Shown: positions 15,945 to 24,567, counted from the first letter of the stretch. The stretch is 64,000 nt of DNA from Parvularcula sp038749595 (GCA_038749595.1 JBCDHW010000006.1:155176-219175), one strand, 5' to 3'. Program-made: numbers and translations. Notes: a model not told the origin generated them from the sequence alone.

Positions 15945-16014
15945 GAATGTTCCCGCTTACAATATAGGCACCGAGGGCTCCGAGCGGGGCCAGAGCCCTT
16001 GGCGCTGCCGGTCC

Positions 16015-16194
16015 CTAACTCGGTCGCGTCTGCGTTTGAAGCACTGCAATCTCGTCTTTAATCGCAAGTTTCTGTCGCTTGAGATCGTGGAGCCTTATGT
16101 CGTCCATAGCCGCATGACTTCGCTCCTCAGCAATCGCCGACTCAAGAGCTTCATGGCGTTCATTGAGGGTTTCGAGGCGTGCATCAATGGACAT
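16015..16194 (-). CDS. DUF465/YdcH-family small protein
   Basis: A 59-residue helical hairpin: MSIDARLETLNERHEALESA, AIAEERSHAAMDDIRL, HDLKRQKLAIKDEI. This is the YdcH/DUF465 pattern, widespread in Proteobacteria and of unknown function. AAGGAGACCCTT before ATG supports the start at 16194; a longer frame upstream to 16245 lacks family character. A second DUF465 member lies at 17517, on the other side of ubiX. Confidence 0.8.
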   Translation of the reverse strand: MSIDARLETLNERHEALESAIAEERSHAAMDDIRLHDLKRQKLAIKDEIAVLQTQTRPS

Positions 16195-16414
16195 AAGGGT
16201 CTCCTTTTCTGCGGCCCGCCCGGATGGCGAGCAACACGAAAACAAGCACCCGCGGAACGAGGAGTCACGACATATAACTTATGGTAAAGAAAGAGTTGAT
16301 CGAGGTTAACGCAGGGTTGCACGAAAAATCGCGGAGATTCAGGCCAATCCTGCCAATCCCTCTCCCTACATTGAAACATTATCGTTCAGTCATAAACTAT
16401 GGAAATGGGAGCTT

Positions 16415-16993
16415 ATGACCGCTTCACGGTTGATTGTTGGCGTCTCGGGCGCTTCCGGCGTGATTTATGCTGACCGGTTAATGAAGGCTGCAAAATCAGC
16501 AGGTTGCGAGACTCACGTGGTCATCAGTCGTGCCGCGAAAATGACGATGGCCTACGAAATGGGCGAAGGGTTCGCGTTTGAAGCCGCTGATCACATTTAC
16601 GGCATAAATGACGTGGGAGCACCGATTTCTTCGGGCAGTTTTGAGACGCTAGGAATGGTCATTGCGCCGTGCTCGGTCCGGACCATGTCGGAAATTGCAA
16701 CCGGAGTGACATCGACTTTGTTAACCCGCGCCGCGGACGTTTGCCTGAAGGAGCGGCGCCGGCTTTCGCTGATGGTGCGGGAGACGCCGTTCCACCTTGG
16801 TCACCTGAGGACCATGACGAGCTTGGCGGAAATGGGCGCGATCATCGCGCCGCCGCTGCCGGCATTCTACGCCGAGCCGGCGACCGTCGAAGACTTGGTT
16901 CAACAGTCGGTCGGGCGTGTGCTTGATACGTTTGGGCTAAATGTTCCGGGGACGAAGCGTTGGGGCGAGGACCTTGAGAAGGGTCGGCGTTGA
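16415..16993 (+). CDS. ubiX: Flavin prenyltransferase UbiX
   Basis: UbiX makes the prenylated FMN cofactor used by the UbiD decarboxylase in ubiquinone synthesis. Visible signatures: LIVGVSGASGV at the N-terminus (FMN binding), SGSFETLGM, APCSVRTMSEIATG, and LMVRETPFHLGHLRTM with the conserved Arg/Glu. Length (192 aa) is typical. The ATG of the next gene overlaps its stop (TGATG), so it heads a small operon with a TIGR02444-type protein and a DUF465 protein. No ubiD is present in the window. Confidence 0.93.
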   Translation: MTASRLIVGVSGASGVIYADRLMKAAKSAGCETHVVISRAAKMTMAYEMGEGFAFEAADHIYGINDVGAPISSGSFETLGMVIAPCSVRTMSEIATGVTSTLLTRAADVCLKERRRLSLMVRETPFHLGHLRTMTSLAEMGAIIAPPLPAFYAEPATVEDLVQQSVGRVLDTFGLNVPGTKRWGEDLEKGRR

Positions 16994-17520
16994 TGCTGTC
17001 GCTCTGGGATTACGCGGTCAAAGTCTATGGCCTGCCTGGGGTAAAGGACGCGCTGCTCAAGCTTCAAGACCGCTACCACCTCGACGTGAATGCGGTCCTG
17101 TGGGGGCTTTGGTGCGCGCGGTATGGGTTCGCGCTTGATGAAGACCAGGCCGAGGCGGTGCTGACCACGACCAAGGATTTTGCGCTGCATACGACGCGTC
17201 CCCTCCGCGCGGTGCGGTTGTTTCTCAGTGCACCGAAGGTGGGTTTCTCGGCAGAGGACCTGAAAACACTGCGGGATGACGTTCTTCAGATCGAGGTGAA
17301 AAGCGAGGAGCTGGTTCTGAAACGCCTCGACGCGGTCACCACCAGCCTCGTTGAGGCGAGCGGTAGTCCCGACGCATTCCGCGAGCGCAGTGCGTTCTTC
17401 TTCACTTTAGCGCGGGAAAACGTGGACACACCGATCATGATCGCCGATGAGGAGGGCCCTGAAAGCCCCGGCGGGCTGTTCAATGCATTGCGTCAGGTGA
17501 TCGAGGATTACGGCCCATGA
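16993..17520 (+). CDS. TIGR02444/DUF2390-family protein
   Basis: The N-terminus LWDYAVKVYGLPGVKDALLK followed by LQDRYHLDVNAVLWGLW is characteristic of this uncharacterised alpha-helical family. The ATG at 16993 overlaps the ubiX stop codon, and the stop overlaps the start of the DUF465 gene, so three genes are translationally coupled. The C-terminal part (ESPGGLFNALRQVIEDYG) is unremarkable. Function unknown; the constant neighbourhood hints at a link to quinone metabolism, which is inference. Confidence 0.75.
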   Translation: MLSLWDYAVKVYGLPGVKDALLKLQDRYHLDVNAVLWGLWCARYGFALDEDQAEAVLTTTKDFALHTTRPLRAVRLFLSAPKVGFSAEDLKTLRDDVLQIEVKSEELVLKRLDAVTTSLVEASGSPDAFRERSAFFFTLARENVDTPIMIADEEGPESPGGLFNALRQVIEDYGP

Positions 17521-17795
17521 GCGGAGAGGACAAACCGCAGCTGAAAGTCATCGAGGGAGACGGCGGCGGCGCGCCGCTGGCGCCCGAACCCGAAGGCGCC
17601 AATGACGCCGCGGTGAAGCTTAAGATTGGTGAGCTCGAACAAGAGCACCGCGACCTCGACCAGGCGATTCAATCGATGGAAGAGCGCATGCCGTACGACC
17701 GGTTGACAATTGGCCGGATGAAAAAGCGCAAGCTGATCTTGAAAGACCAGATCATTGAACTTCGCGATCGGTTGCTTCCCGACATCATTGCGTAA
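17517..17795 (+). CDS. DUF465/YdcH-family protein with N-terminal extension
   Basis: The last 60 residues form the family's helical hairpin (LKIGELEQEHRDLDQAIQSM and YDRLTIGRMKKRKLILKD). The first 30 residues are a Gly/Pro/Glu-rich, probably disordered extension that ordinary members lack. The 4-base overlap with the gene before (17517-17520) couples it to the ubiX operon. Function unknown. Confidence 0.75.
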   Translation: MSGEDKPQLKVIEGDGGGAPLAPEPEGANDAAVKLKIGELEQEHRDLDQAIQSMEERMPYDRLTIGRMKKRKLILKDQIIELRDRLLPDIIA

Positions 17796-17884
17796 ACGGA
17801 CAATCCGCGCACGGTGTTAACCTTTGATGTGAAAGTTTCGATAAGGGGTTACGTTATCTCCGCGACGCACTGTATGCGGAGCGA

Positions 17885-18463
17885 ATGACCGTTGCTTCTC
17901 GCCTGCTCCCCGCCGCCGCACTGACGCTCATTGCTGCCTGTTCCTCGACAAAGACGGAGACGCCGCTCTCTGTAGCGCAAGACGCCATCGATGCAGCTTT
18001 TGCCGAGTTGGCGGCTGCTGAGAACGGCCCAGAGTTGGGGGTCGAACAAACCGCGCTTCTGAAAGAGTCCGTGTTCGTCGCAGCGGCGATCCCCGACGAC
18101 GTGCCGGGGGATTTTACCGGCTGCTATGAGGACGCGCTCGCGTGCTTCGTCAGCGGCAATCAGGTGGATGTTGCGCTGCGCTATGAGCCGCAGTCCGGCC
18201 GCTTTTGGTTCCTCGATCCCGGCAGCGGCAACACATACTTCGCTAACGGAGAAATGCGGACCGTGAACGGCTTCCGTTCAATCGTCGCGGCTTTGCCTGA
18301 GCAGAAGGACACCGCACCGGTGAGCGCGCCTGCCGCGCCGGAAGTCCGCTCGCCTAAGCCCGGCGAACCGTCTGCGGCCGCGGCGCAGCCGACGCTTGCG
18401 GGCCCGGACATCGCTCCCGGAATTGCGGATCTAGAGCTCGCAGCGGCGGGCACGCCCGACTGA
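17885..18463 (+). CDS. Putative lipoprotein (192 aa)
   Basis: A signal peptide ending in the lipobox IAAC (MTVASRLLPAAALTLIAAC) marks a lipoprotein. The mature part has a short folded region (YEPQSGRFWFLDPGSGNTYF, with two Cys in GCYEDALACF) and a long Ala/Pro-rich C-terminus that is likely disordered. GGAGCGA precedes ATG. No family recognised; a role in the cell envelope is inferred from the signal only. Confidence 0.65.
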   Translation: MTVASRLLPAAALTLIAACSSTKTETPLSVAQDAIDAAFAELAAAENGPELGVEQTALLKESVFVAAAIPDDVPGDFTGCYEDALACFVSGNQVDVALRYEPQSGRFWFLDPGSGNTYFANGEMRTVNGFRSIVAALPEQKDTAPVSAPAAPEVRSPKPGEPSAAAAQPTLAGPDIAPGIADLELAAAGTPD

Positions 18464-18512
18464 TCGCAGCGGAAACCTCGCCAGACCCCATAAATATCGC
18501 TACCTCATAACG

Positions 18513-19196
18513 GTGAGTGAGGAGTGGCGTAGGGTGGACGAGACCGAAGGCGACGTTTGCAGCAAGCTGACGGGCGCTGAATTAGGGGCGGTCGCGCACC
18601 TTTACCGCGGCGAAGTCTATCGCTCAACGATCTGGCGGACGCGGCTCGATGCGACCACCAATTGGTCCGTGGTCAGCTTGGGCCTCGCCCTGACCATTTC
18701 CTACCAGTCGGCCGACAGCTCTGCGCTGCCGCTGTTTTTGGTGGCGCTGTTGATCGGCGTTTTCCTTTATCTTGAGGCGCGCCGCTATCGCTATTTCAAC
18801 GTCTGGCGCGCCCGGGCGCGTTGGCTTGAGATCCACTTTTACGCGCCGATGCTCCGCCGGCAGAAGATTGAAGAGACGGCTTGGCTCAATCGTCTGGCCC
18901 AGGATTATGAAGTGCCCGAGCATCATATCTCCTTTCCGCGGGCGCTGGGGCGGCGGTTGCGCCGAAATTACATGTGGATCTTCAGTGTCCAGACGGCCGC
19001 ACTTTACGGCAAGTGCCTCGGCGCTGCAGGCGGCACCGCGGGTTTTGAGAGCCTGCACATCGGCCCCTTCCCCGGCTGGGCTCTAGCGGGCTTTAACGGC
19101 GTGGGTTTTCTCGCCATCGCTGGATATACGTGGGACAGTTGGCGTCGTGATCGCCGACGGTTCACCGAGCAAAAAAACCCGATCTCGATGGGGTAA
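18513..19196 (+). CDS. DUF2270-family integral membrane protein
   Basis: The segment LYRGEVYRSTIWRTRLDATTN followed by NWSVVSLGLALTIS is typical of DUF2270. Three to four membrane segments are visible (about residues 48-62, 68-88, 150-170 and 190-208). The region YFNVWRARARWLEIHFYAPM between them is also conserved in the family. GTG at 18513 is the likely start. Function is unknown. It lies alone on the plus strand between two lipoprotein genes. Confidence 0.78.
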   Translation: MSEEWRRVDETEGDVCSKLTGAELGAVAHLYRGEVYRSTIWRTRLDATTNWSVVSLGLALTISYQSADSSALPLFLVALLIGVFLYLEARRYRYFNVWRARARWLEIHFYAPMLRRQKIEETAWLNRLAQDYEVPEHHISFPRALGRRLRRNYMWIFSVQTAALYGKCLGAAGGTAGFESLHIGPFPGWALAGFNGVGFLAIAGYTWDSWRRDRRRFTEQKNPISMG

Positions 19197-19274
19197 GCAT
19201 TTACCTTCTCTCGATGGCGCAGTTGCTGATCTGAAAAAGATGTAAGACACTGGTAGTAAACGGGAGGACGAGAC

Positions 19275-19745
19275 ATGAAGCTCAAAACACTCTGCGCCGT
19301 TTCGGCTTTAGGGTTAACGGCTTGCGGCGGCGGAAACGATGACCCTGCGTTGAGCTTGATGCCGCCCGGCGGCGTTTTGTTGGCCTTTTCCGCCGCGACC
19401 GATGAAAACGGCGCGTGTCGGCCCGAGCGCCGGGATGTTGTCGACGTGGGCACGACCAGCCTTTACGCGATCCGCGGGGAGACACGGTTTGTGCAGATCG
19501 GCGGGATTACGCGCATTCCGTTTCAATCCGTGCACAAATTTCCCGACGAGAAGGGCTTTTCAGAGGATACGTCTGTTAGTGCCTTGAACCAGCAAGAGCC
19601 TTGCGAAAATCTGCGCATCACGATCACGATCGAGTCTTGTGAATACAGCACCGACAAAGGGCTGGAGAAGCGCGCCTGCCCGGCGATCGGCACCTCGGGT
19701 TCAAGTGCCTTCGCCGATGTGGAGCTGGTCCGCGAGGACAAATAG
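19275..19745 (+). CDS. Putative lipoprotein (156 aa)
   Basis: MKLKTLCAVSALGLTAC is a lipoprotein signal with lipobox LTAC, followed by a Gly-rich linker (GGGNDD). The mature domain is beta-rich with four Cys that could form two disulfides (GACRPERRD, EPCENLRITI, ESCEYSTD, RACPAIG). GGGAGGACGAGAC before ATG supports the start. No family recognised. Confidence 0.6.
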   Translation: MKLKTLCAVSALGLTACGGGNDDPALSLMPPGGVLLAFSAATDENGACRPERRDVVDVGTTSLYAIRGETRFVQIGGITRIPFQSVHKFPDEKGFSEDTSVSALNQQEPCENLRITITIESCEYSTDKGLEKRACPAIGTSGSSAFADVELVREDK

Positions 19746-19785
19746 CGACGGGCGCTGAGGCTCGCGGACAGCCGGGTTATCGTCG

Positions 19786-20604
19786 TTAGGCGGAACATTT
19801 CCGACGGGCGAGTGCGGCAAGCGGCGCGGCAAACAGAAGCGCTGCGCCAGGCACGGGAACCGCCACCGGTTCGCCGAAGATGAAATCGTCCATCACCACT
19901 CCATCGACTGGGAAGTTACTGCCGTCGAAGAAGCCTTGGCCAACGGAGACACTGACCCGAGCGACTTCGAAGCTATCGAAAACCACGCCAAGGAATGAGA
20001 GGCTCGCCGAAGGGCCGCTTAACACGGTCCGTGTAAAGATTTCTTCGTCATTGATGTCAAAGAACGTCATCGTTGTGACGTCGAATTCCACGTCGGTGAA
20101 AACAATCCCGAGACCGCGGGTGGTTGCCTGCCTGGTTTGGTTCGAGGGATCAAAGAACACCACATCGAACGTGTTGCCGTTCACGGGGGTGAAAAGGCGC
20201 TCTTCGCTGAAGGCGGTGAATTGTCCGGGTGCGCCGAAACGGACGGGCTCGCCAGACGCGGCCGTTGACGACAGCTGGAAACTGTCCGTGGTCCCCGTAG
20301 CGCGGAATTCGATCCCGCGGGCCCGGGGCGCAACGTCGGCGTTGAAGAAATCGCCGGGGAACAGGTTGGGGTCGGAGACGCCATCGGGCGCGGCATCCCA
20401 ATCAATTTGCCGGCGGCCAAACCGGTTGCCGTTGACGGGCGCGTTGCCATTGTTGGGGCCGAGGGCATCGCGGAAGTCGTTGACGGTGTCTTCGATGTCA
20501 CCCGGTGTGACGCCGTTGACTTCAAAGATCTGCTGGACCGCAGCATTGGCGGTGCCGAACGACAAACTGGCCACCGCTGCAACCGCTAACATACGCATTT
20601 TCAT
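19786..20604 (-). CDS. Secreted protein with VPxPGA (PEP-CTERM-like) sorting tail
   Basis: The start at 20604 (MKMRMLAVAAVASLSFGTAN followed by AAV) gives a Sec signal peptide and has GGAGGGGAATCCC in front. The C-terminus has the tripartite sorting tail VPVPGAALLFAAPLAALARRK: VPxPGA motif, hydrophobic helix, basic end, as in VPLPA/PEP-CTERM proteins that are processed by exosortase. The body is beta-rich and Asp/Gly-rich (DFFNADVAPRARGIEF). No exosortase is in the window. Probably a surface or matrix protein; its ligand is unknown. Confidence 0.75.
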   Translation of the reverse strand: MKMRMLAVAAVASLSFGTANAAVQQIFEVNGVTPGDIEDTVNDFRDALGPNNGNAPVNGNRFGRRQIDWDAAPDGVSDPNLFPGDFFNADVAPRARGIEFRATGTTDSFQLSSTAASGEPVRFGAPGQFTAFSEERLFTPVNGNTFDVVFFDPSNQTRQATTRGLGIVFTDVEFDVTTMTFFDINDEEIFTRTVLSGPSASLSFLGVVFDSFEVARVSVSVGQGFFDGSNFPVDGVVMDDFIFGEPVAVPVPGAALLFAAPLAALARRKCSA

Positions 20605-20725
20605 GGGATTCCCCTCCATCGCTTTGCACACAGAAGTTGGTTAACACGAGATGCCACGATGATTGAGCGCGGCACTGCTTTTGTAATGTTGCTCGCTTTT
20701 CAAAGTGAAGCGGATGGGGTGCAGG

Positions 20726-21019
20726 CTAGGCTCCCGTAAAAAAGGGGGCAGGCCGATATTCGGTAATCTGAACATCGCGCCAGACGTCTTGCTGGATGTA
20801 GGGCTCGTCTTTTAGGAGCGTGTCGAGCGCCTCGCGGCTCTCTGTCTGGTAGACGAGCGCTGAGCCGACCATGGCGCCGTCATTGTCAAGGAGCGCGCCG
20901 GCGTGCACCAGGGTCCCCTCCTCCGCGAGCCGCTCTGCCAGAGCGAGGTGCGCTGCCCGCGCGTTCTGGCGCCGCTCGGGTTGGCCGGGATGGTCGTGGG
21001 CGATGAGGAGGAAGTGCAT
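20726..21019 (-). CDS. YciI-family protein
   Basis: The start at 21019 (MHFLLIAHDHPG) fits the family; a longer frame upstream has no family features. Typical elements: the first strand with HDH, RAAHLALAERLAEEGTLVHA, then LLKDEPYIQQDVWRDVQITEY. YciI proteins form dimers with a ferredoxin-like fold; their reaction is mostly unknown. Length (97 aa) is normal. Confidence 0.85.
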   Translation of the reverse strand: MHFLLIAHDHPGQPERRQNARAAHLALAERLAEEGTLVHAGALLDNDGAMVGSALVYQTESREALDTLLKDEPYIQQDVWRDVQITEYRPAPFFTGA

Positions 21020-21380
21020 AGGCCGCGCGATCCGTTGAAGACGACGTGGGACCGTGGCGCGTTCTTGCGCGCATGGCAAGGCACCGCCGCATGCGGATCA
21101 TTTGGATCAGTCCGGGGTCCCGCGCGCGACGTTGCCGCAGCGAATGGATGTGGAAAGGGAATGGTGCCGCAGCATGAAGGTGCCCCACCACCTCCGCCGA
21201 CGCGCGGGGATGCGCCCTCGCCCGATGCAGGCAGCCTCTCGAAAGCGCACACCCAACATCATCGCCCTACGGAGGAACGCACCACGGCAGGCGCTCTGGT
21301 CAACGATCCGGCTCGCCCCGGTCCCACCGATGGGGAGGGTGTAGCATGGGTGGAGCATGAGGGGATAAGTGATCTTCTCG
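21020..21380. other. Gene-free stretch next to the repeat array
   Basis: No convincing gene was seen between the YciI gene and the first long repeat. It is GC-rich with several open frames on both strands, none with a ribosome binding site or recognisable protein. Confidence 0.4.
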
Positions 21381-21513
21381 CCGTCATGCCGGAAATCACG
21401 GAATTTGCAAAGCAAATATCCGGGACCCAAGGATCAAGCCATCAACCGGGTGGTTCAGTAGAGAAGTTCAGACCCTGGGTCCCGGATAAGCCTTCGGCTT
21501 TCCGGGATGACGG
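21381..21513. repeat. Palindrome-rich repeat, copy A
   Basis: Begins with CCGTCATGCCGG and ends with the complementary CCGGGATGACGG, with nested pairs inside (ATTTGC-AAA-GCAAAT, and CCGGGACCCAAGG with CCCTGGGTCCCGG). It shares a stretch of more than 40 bp (GGAATTTGCAAAGCAAATAT onward) with copy B in the same orientation. Copy A overlaps the 3' end of the GIY-YIG gene. Confidence 0.85.
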
Positions 21514-21804
21514 CTGTGGGAGGAGCTCAAACCAGAGGTCGCGCCAGTCGGGATTGGCCCTCTCAATCAACGCGATCTTCCAAAGGCGCCGCCAGCGTTT
21601 GATGCGCTTTTCTGCTTGGATCGCCGACGCCATCGCTCCGTGGACGTCACACCAAACGAGCCGCTTTAATCCGTACACTTTCGTGAAGCCGCCAAGAAGA
21701 CCCTCTCTATGCTGATAAACCCGGCCGGGAAGGTCAGAGGTCACACCCGTGTAAAGCGTGCCGCGCTTCTGGTTCGTCATGATGTACACGGCAGGATGTT
21801 TCAT
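21442..21804 (-). CDS. GIY-YIG nuclease domain protein, flanked by repeats
   Basis: The start at 21804 (MKHPAVYIMTNQKRGTLYTG) gives a single GIY-YIG domain: VYI / LYTG for the two signature strands, GRVYQHR with the catalytic Arg, and QAEKRIKRW with the metal-binding Glu. Genes of this small type (about 95-100 aa) are common in alphaproteobacteria and of unknown role. The last 20 residues (SSRKAEGLSGTQGLNF) and the stop codon are encoded inside repeat copy A. A second direct repeat copy lies 27 bp upstream of its start, so gene and repeats may form one unit. Confidence 0.8.
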   Translation of the reverse strand: MKHPAVYIMTNQKRGTLYTGVTSDLPGRVYQHREGLLGGFTKVYGLKRLVWCDVHGAMASAIQAEKRIKRWRRLWKIALIERANPDWRDLWFELLPQPSSRKAEGLSGTQGLNFSTEPPG

Positions 21805-21831
21805 CTCCGGAGATATAGAGCGAACACACTT

Positions 21832-21957
21832 CCCGTCATCCCGGAATTTGCAAAGCAAATATCCGGGACCCAAGGATCAAGCCATCGACAGGCTGGTCGG
21901 GCGAAAAAGCTCAGCCCCTGGGTCCCGGCTCTCCCTACGGTCGGCCGGGATGACGGG
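21832..21957. repeat. Palindrome-rich repeat, copy B
   Basis: Begins CCCGTCATCCCGG and ends GCCGGGATGACGGG, with the same inner block as copy A. It lies directly upstream of the GIY-YIG gene and could carry its promoter or be the second boundary of a repeat-gene unit. Confidence 0.85.
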
Positions 21958-22030
21958 TGAAGAGGGAAACTCAAAAGCTCCGTAGGGTGTATAAAGCGAA
22001 GTGCCAACGGTTCGATGCCCGCTACGCTTC

Positions 22031-22627
22031 CTACTGAATAGAATGAATCTGAGCTGTCGATTGAAGAAGTAGGTTCTTGTTTGGCGCAGGCTTCAGTCTG
22101 GGTATTGGTGGCGATTGTACTTGATTATTATCAGGAGCCCGGTTTGAACTGAGCTTTGACGCTTCGATTGTAGCTTCTGCCTGGATCTCAGCAGCGCGAA
22201 TTATTGACCGACCACTGATAGTAGTCGCTGCAAGTCCTGCTATTGAGGTTATAAGGGAAGCAACCACTGCAGCCACTGGCCCATTGAGCGTACGAGCTTT
22301 CCGATATACCCTACGCGCCTCATCGGGCAGCGTCTCCGCCAACTGATCCGCCTGCTCTTGAGATATCTTACCCGAAGCTAGATCTTTAGTGATTTTCTCA
22401 AGCGCCCGAAGTGCCTGAGGGCTTATGCTTGGACTAATGCTTACTGTAACAGCTTCTTGGTCATGATTATACACTCCAGGTATAATCTCGATTACGCGCG
22501 AACATCCTGGTACCGGGCAAGAACAACTGCAGCCAATAATGCTGTTGTTGTAACCGTGTCCGGCAAACCCAATACCGATCGCGGGAACTATGCCGTGATC
22601 AGGGCAGTAGGCGAGAGGATGATGCAT
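22031..22627 (-). CDS. Cys-rich N-terminal, membrane-linked hypothetical protein (198 aa)
   Basis: The N-terminal 50 residues have a zinc-ribbon-like Cys pattern (YCPDHGIVPA, then IGCSCSCPVPGC and VIEIIPGVYN), as in several small mobile-element proteins. A helical region follows (LEKITKDLASGKISQEQADQ), then a hydrophobic stretch of about 25 residues (PVAAVVASLITSIAGLAA) that could span the membrane, and a low-complexity tail. GC content is lower than in its neighbours, suggesting transfer. It lies 8 bp downstream of nrdA on the same strand, so it may be read through, but NrdB is what one would expect here. Function unknown. Confidence 0.6.
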   Translation of the reverse strand: MHHPLAYCPDHGIVPAIGIGFAGHGYNNSIIGCSCSCPVPGCSRVIEIIPGVYNHDQEAVTVSISPSISPQALRALEKITKDLASGKISQEQADQLAETLPDEARRVYRKARTLNGPVAAVVASLITSIAGLAATTISGRSIIRAAEIQAEATIEASKLSSNRAPDNNQVQSPPIPRLKPAPNKNLLLQSTAQIHSIQ

Positions 22628-22635
22628 TCATCACC

Positions 22636-24507
22636 TCACTGACAAGCTAAGCACTCGTCATAGTCTTTGCGCTCGATCTCGAACCCTTCCGCAGACGCGC
22701 CGTCCTCTTTCTCCTTGCCGCCGGCATAGGCCGTGCGCTGAACGCTTTGGCTGCGGCAGTAGTAGAGGGACTTCACGCCTTTTTCCCAGGCGGTCCAGTG
22801 GAGCATGTGGAGGTCCCACTTGTCGACGTCGCCGGGCAGGAAGATGTTGATCGACTGCGACTGGCAGATGAACGGCGCGCGGTCGGCGGCGAGTTCGATC
22901 ACCCAGCGCTGGTCGAGTTCAAACGCCGTTTTGAAGACGTCTTTTTCGTCCTGGGTCAGACCATCAAGGTGCTGAACACTTCCGCCATGCTCAAGGATGC
23001 CAGCCCAGGTGTCGTCATCGTCCATCCCTTTTGAAGCGAGAAGCTTTTCAAGGGCTTGGTTCTTGACCGCGAAGGAACCCGAGAGGGTCTTGTGGGTGTA
23101 ATAGTTGGTCGGGATCGGCTCAACACAGGCCGAGGTGCCGCCGCAGATGATCGAGATCGACGCGGTCGGCGCGATCGCAAGCTTGTGGCTGAAGCGCTGC
23201 ATGATGCCGCGTTCCTCCGCATCCGGACAAGCGCCGCGCTCTTGCGCGAGCTTCACCGACGCTTGGTCAGCCTTCTGACGAATATGCTTGAAGAGGCGCA
23301 TGTTCCACGACTTGGCCATGGCGCTTTCAAACGGGATGCCGAGGTTCTGCAGCATCGAGTGGAAGCCCATGAGACCGAGGCCCACCGAACGCTCCCGCGC
23401 GGCGGAGTACTTCGCCTTGGCCATATCGTCCGGCGCGCGGTCGATGAAGTCTTGGAGCACGTTATCAAGGAAGCGCATGATGTCTTCGATGAACTGCTCG
23501 TCGTCTTTCCACTCTTCGTAGGTCTCAGCGTTGAGCGAGCTGAGGCAGCAGACGGCCGTACGGTCGTTGCCCAGGTGGTCTTTGCCCGTGTGCAGCATAA
23601 TCTCTGCACAGAGGTTTGAGGTGGAGACCTTGAGGCCGAGGTCCTTTTGGTGCTTCGGCATCGAGCGGTTCACGGTGTCGGAGAAGATGAGGTAGGGCTC
23701 ACCCGTCTGTAGACGGATCTCTAGGATCTTCTGCCACAGCTCGCGCGCATCGACTTTCTTCATCACTTCGCCGGTCTTGGGCGACTTGAGCGCGAAGGAG
23801 CGGCCTTCGCGGACGGCGTCCATGAAGTCATCGGTGATGTTGATGCCGTGGTGAAGGTTCAGCGAGCGGCGGTTGAAATCGCCCGACGGCTTACGGATCT
23901 CGAGGAACTCTTCGATTTCCGGGTGGTGGATGTCGAGGTAGCAGGCGGCCGATCCGCGGCGCAGGCTGCCTTGGCTGATCGCCAGGGTGAGGCTGTCCAT
24001 GACGCGGATGAAGGGGATGATGCCTGAGGTCTGACCCGAGCCTTTCACCTTTTCGCCGATCGAGCGGACGTGGCCCCAATAGGTGCCGATGCCGCCGCCG
24101 TTCGACGCAAGCCAAACATTCTCGTTCCAGGTGCCGACGATGCCGTCGAGGCTGTCGTCCACCGCGTTGAGGAAGCACGAGATCGGCAGGCCGCGCTTGG
24201 CACCGCCGTTCGAGAGGACCGGCGTTGCGGGCATGAACCACAGGCGCGAGACGTAATCGTAGATCCGCTGGGCATGCTCGTGGTCGTCAGCATAGGCATT
24301 GGCCACACGTGCGAACATGTCCTGATAGCTTTCTCCTTCAAGGAGGTAGCGATCATCCATGGTTTTCTTGCCGAACTCGGTCAGGAGCGCGTCCCGCGAC
24401 GAGTCGGTGACGATCTGCGGCACGACCTTCAGGTCGGGTTTGGCCGCTTGAGCCCCTTGGGCTTGGGTGGTGTTCAGTTCCGCAGCCGTATTTTCCGACA
24501 GACTCAT
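22636..24507 (-). CDS. nrdA: Ribonucleoside-diphosphate reductase alpha subunit (class I)
   Basis: Reduces ribonucleotides to deoxyribonucleotides. The start at 24507 (MSLSENTAAE) has AAAGGGAACGCC in front and leaves the NrdR boxes outside the gene. Active-site parts are visible: ISCFLNA (first redox Cys), STSNLCAEI with the radical Cys, CCLSSLN (second redox Cys region), and LYYCRSQS with the Tyr pair of the radical path. The C-terminus ends DYDECLACQ, a CxxC for reactivation by thioredoxin. At 623 aa it is short of the E. coli protein because no N-terminal ATP-cone is visible. The radical subunit NrdB is not in the window. Confidence 0.93.
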   Translation of the reverse strand: MSLSENTAAELNTTQAQGAQAAKPDLKVVPQIVTDSSRDALLTEFGKKTMDDRYLLEGESYQDMFARVANAYADDHEHAQRIYDYVSRLWFMPATPVLSNGGAKRGLPISCFLNAVDDSLDGIVGTWNENVWLASNGGGIGTYWGHVRSIGEKVKGSGQTSGIIPFIRVMDSLTLAISQGSLRRGSAACYLDIHHPEIEEFLEIRKPSGDFNRRSLNLHHGINITDDFMDAVREGRSFALKSPKTGEVMKKVDARELWQKILEIRLQTGEPYLIFSDTVNRSMPKHQKDLGLKVSTSNLCAEIMLHTGKDHLGNDRTAVCCLSSLNAETYEEWKDDEQFIEDIMRFLDNVLQDFIDRAPDDMAKAKYSAARERSVGLGLMGFHSMLQNLGIPFESAMAKSWNMRLFKHIRQKADQASVKLAQERGACPDAEERGIMQRFSHKLAIAPTASISIICGGTSACVEPIPTNYYTHKTLSGSFAVKNQALEKLLASKGMDDDDTWAGILEHGGSVQHLDGLTQDEKDVFKTAFELDQRWVIELAADRAPFICQSQSINIFLPGDVDKWDLHMLHWTAWEKGVKSLYYCRSQSVQRTAYAGGKEKEDGASAEGFEIERKDYDECLACQ

Positions 24508-24551
24508 GGCGTTCCCTTTACTCTCGCGTTTTTGGGCGGGGCCCCTCTCAG

Positions 24552-24567
24552 ACACCATATCTTGGGG
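24552..24567. promoter_or_regulatory. NrdR box 1 (proximal to nrdA)
   Basis: ACACCATATCTTGGGG matches the 16-bp NrdR consensus type (A-C-A-C-x-A-T-A-T-x-T-x-G-x-G-x). It lies 44 bp upstream of the nrdA ATG. NrdR represses ribonucleotide reductase genes when dATP is high. Confidence 0.7.

Noticed and set aside
21054..21430. Open frames on both strands between the YciI gene and repeat copy A
   Set aside because: No ribosome binding sites, odd composition (runs of Arg and Pro), and part of the minus frame is translated repeat sequence.
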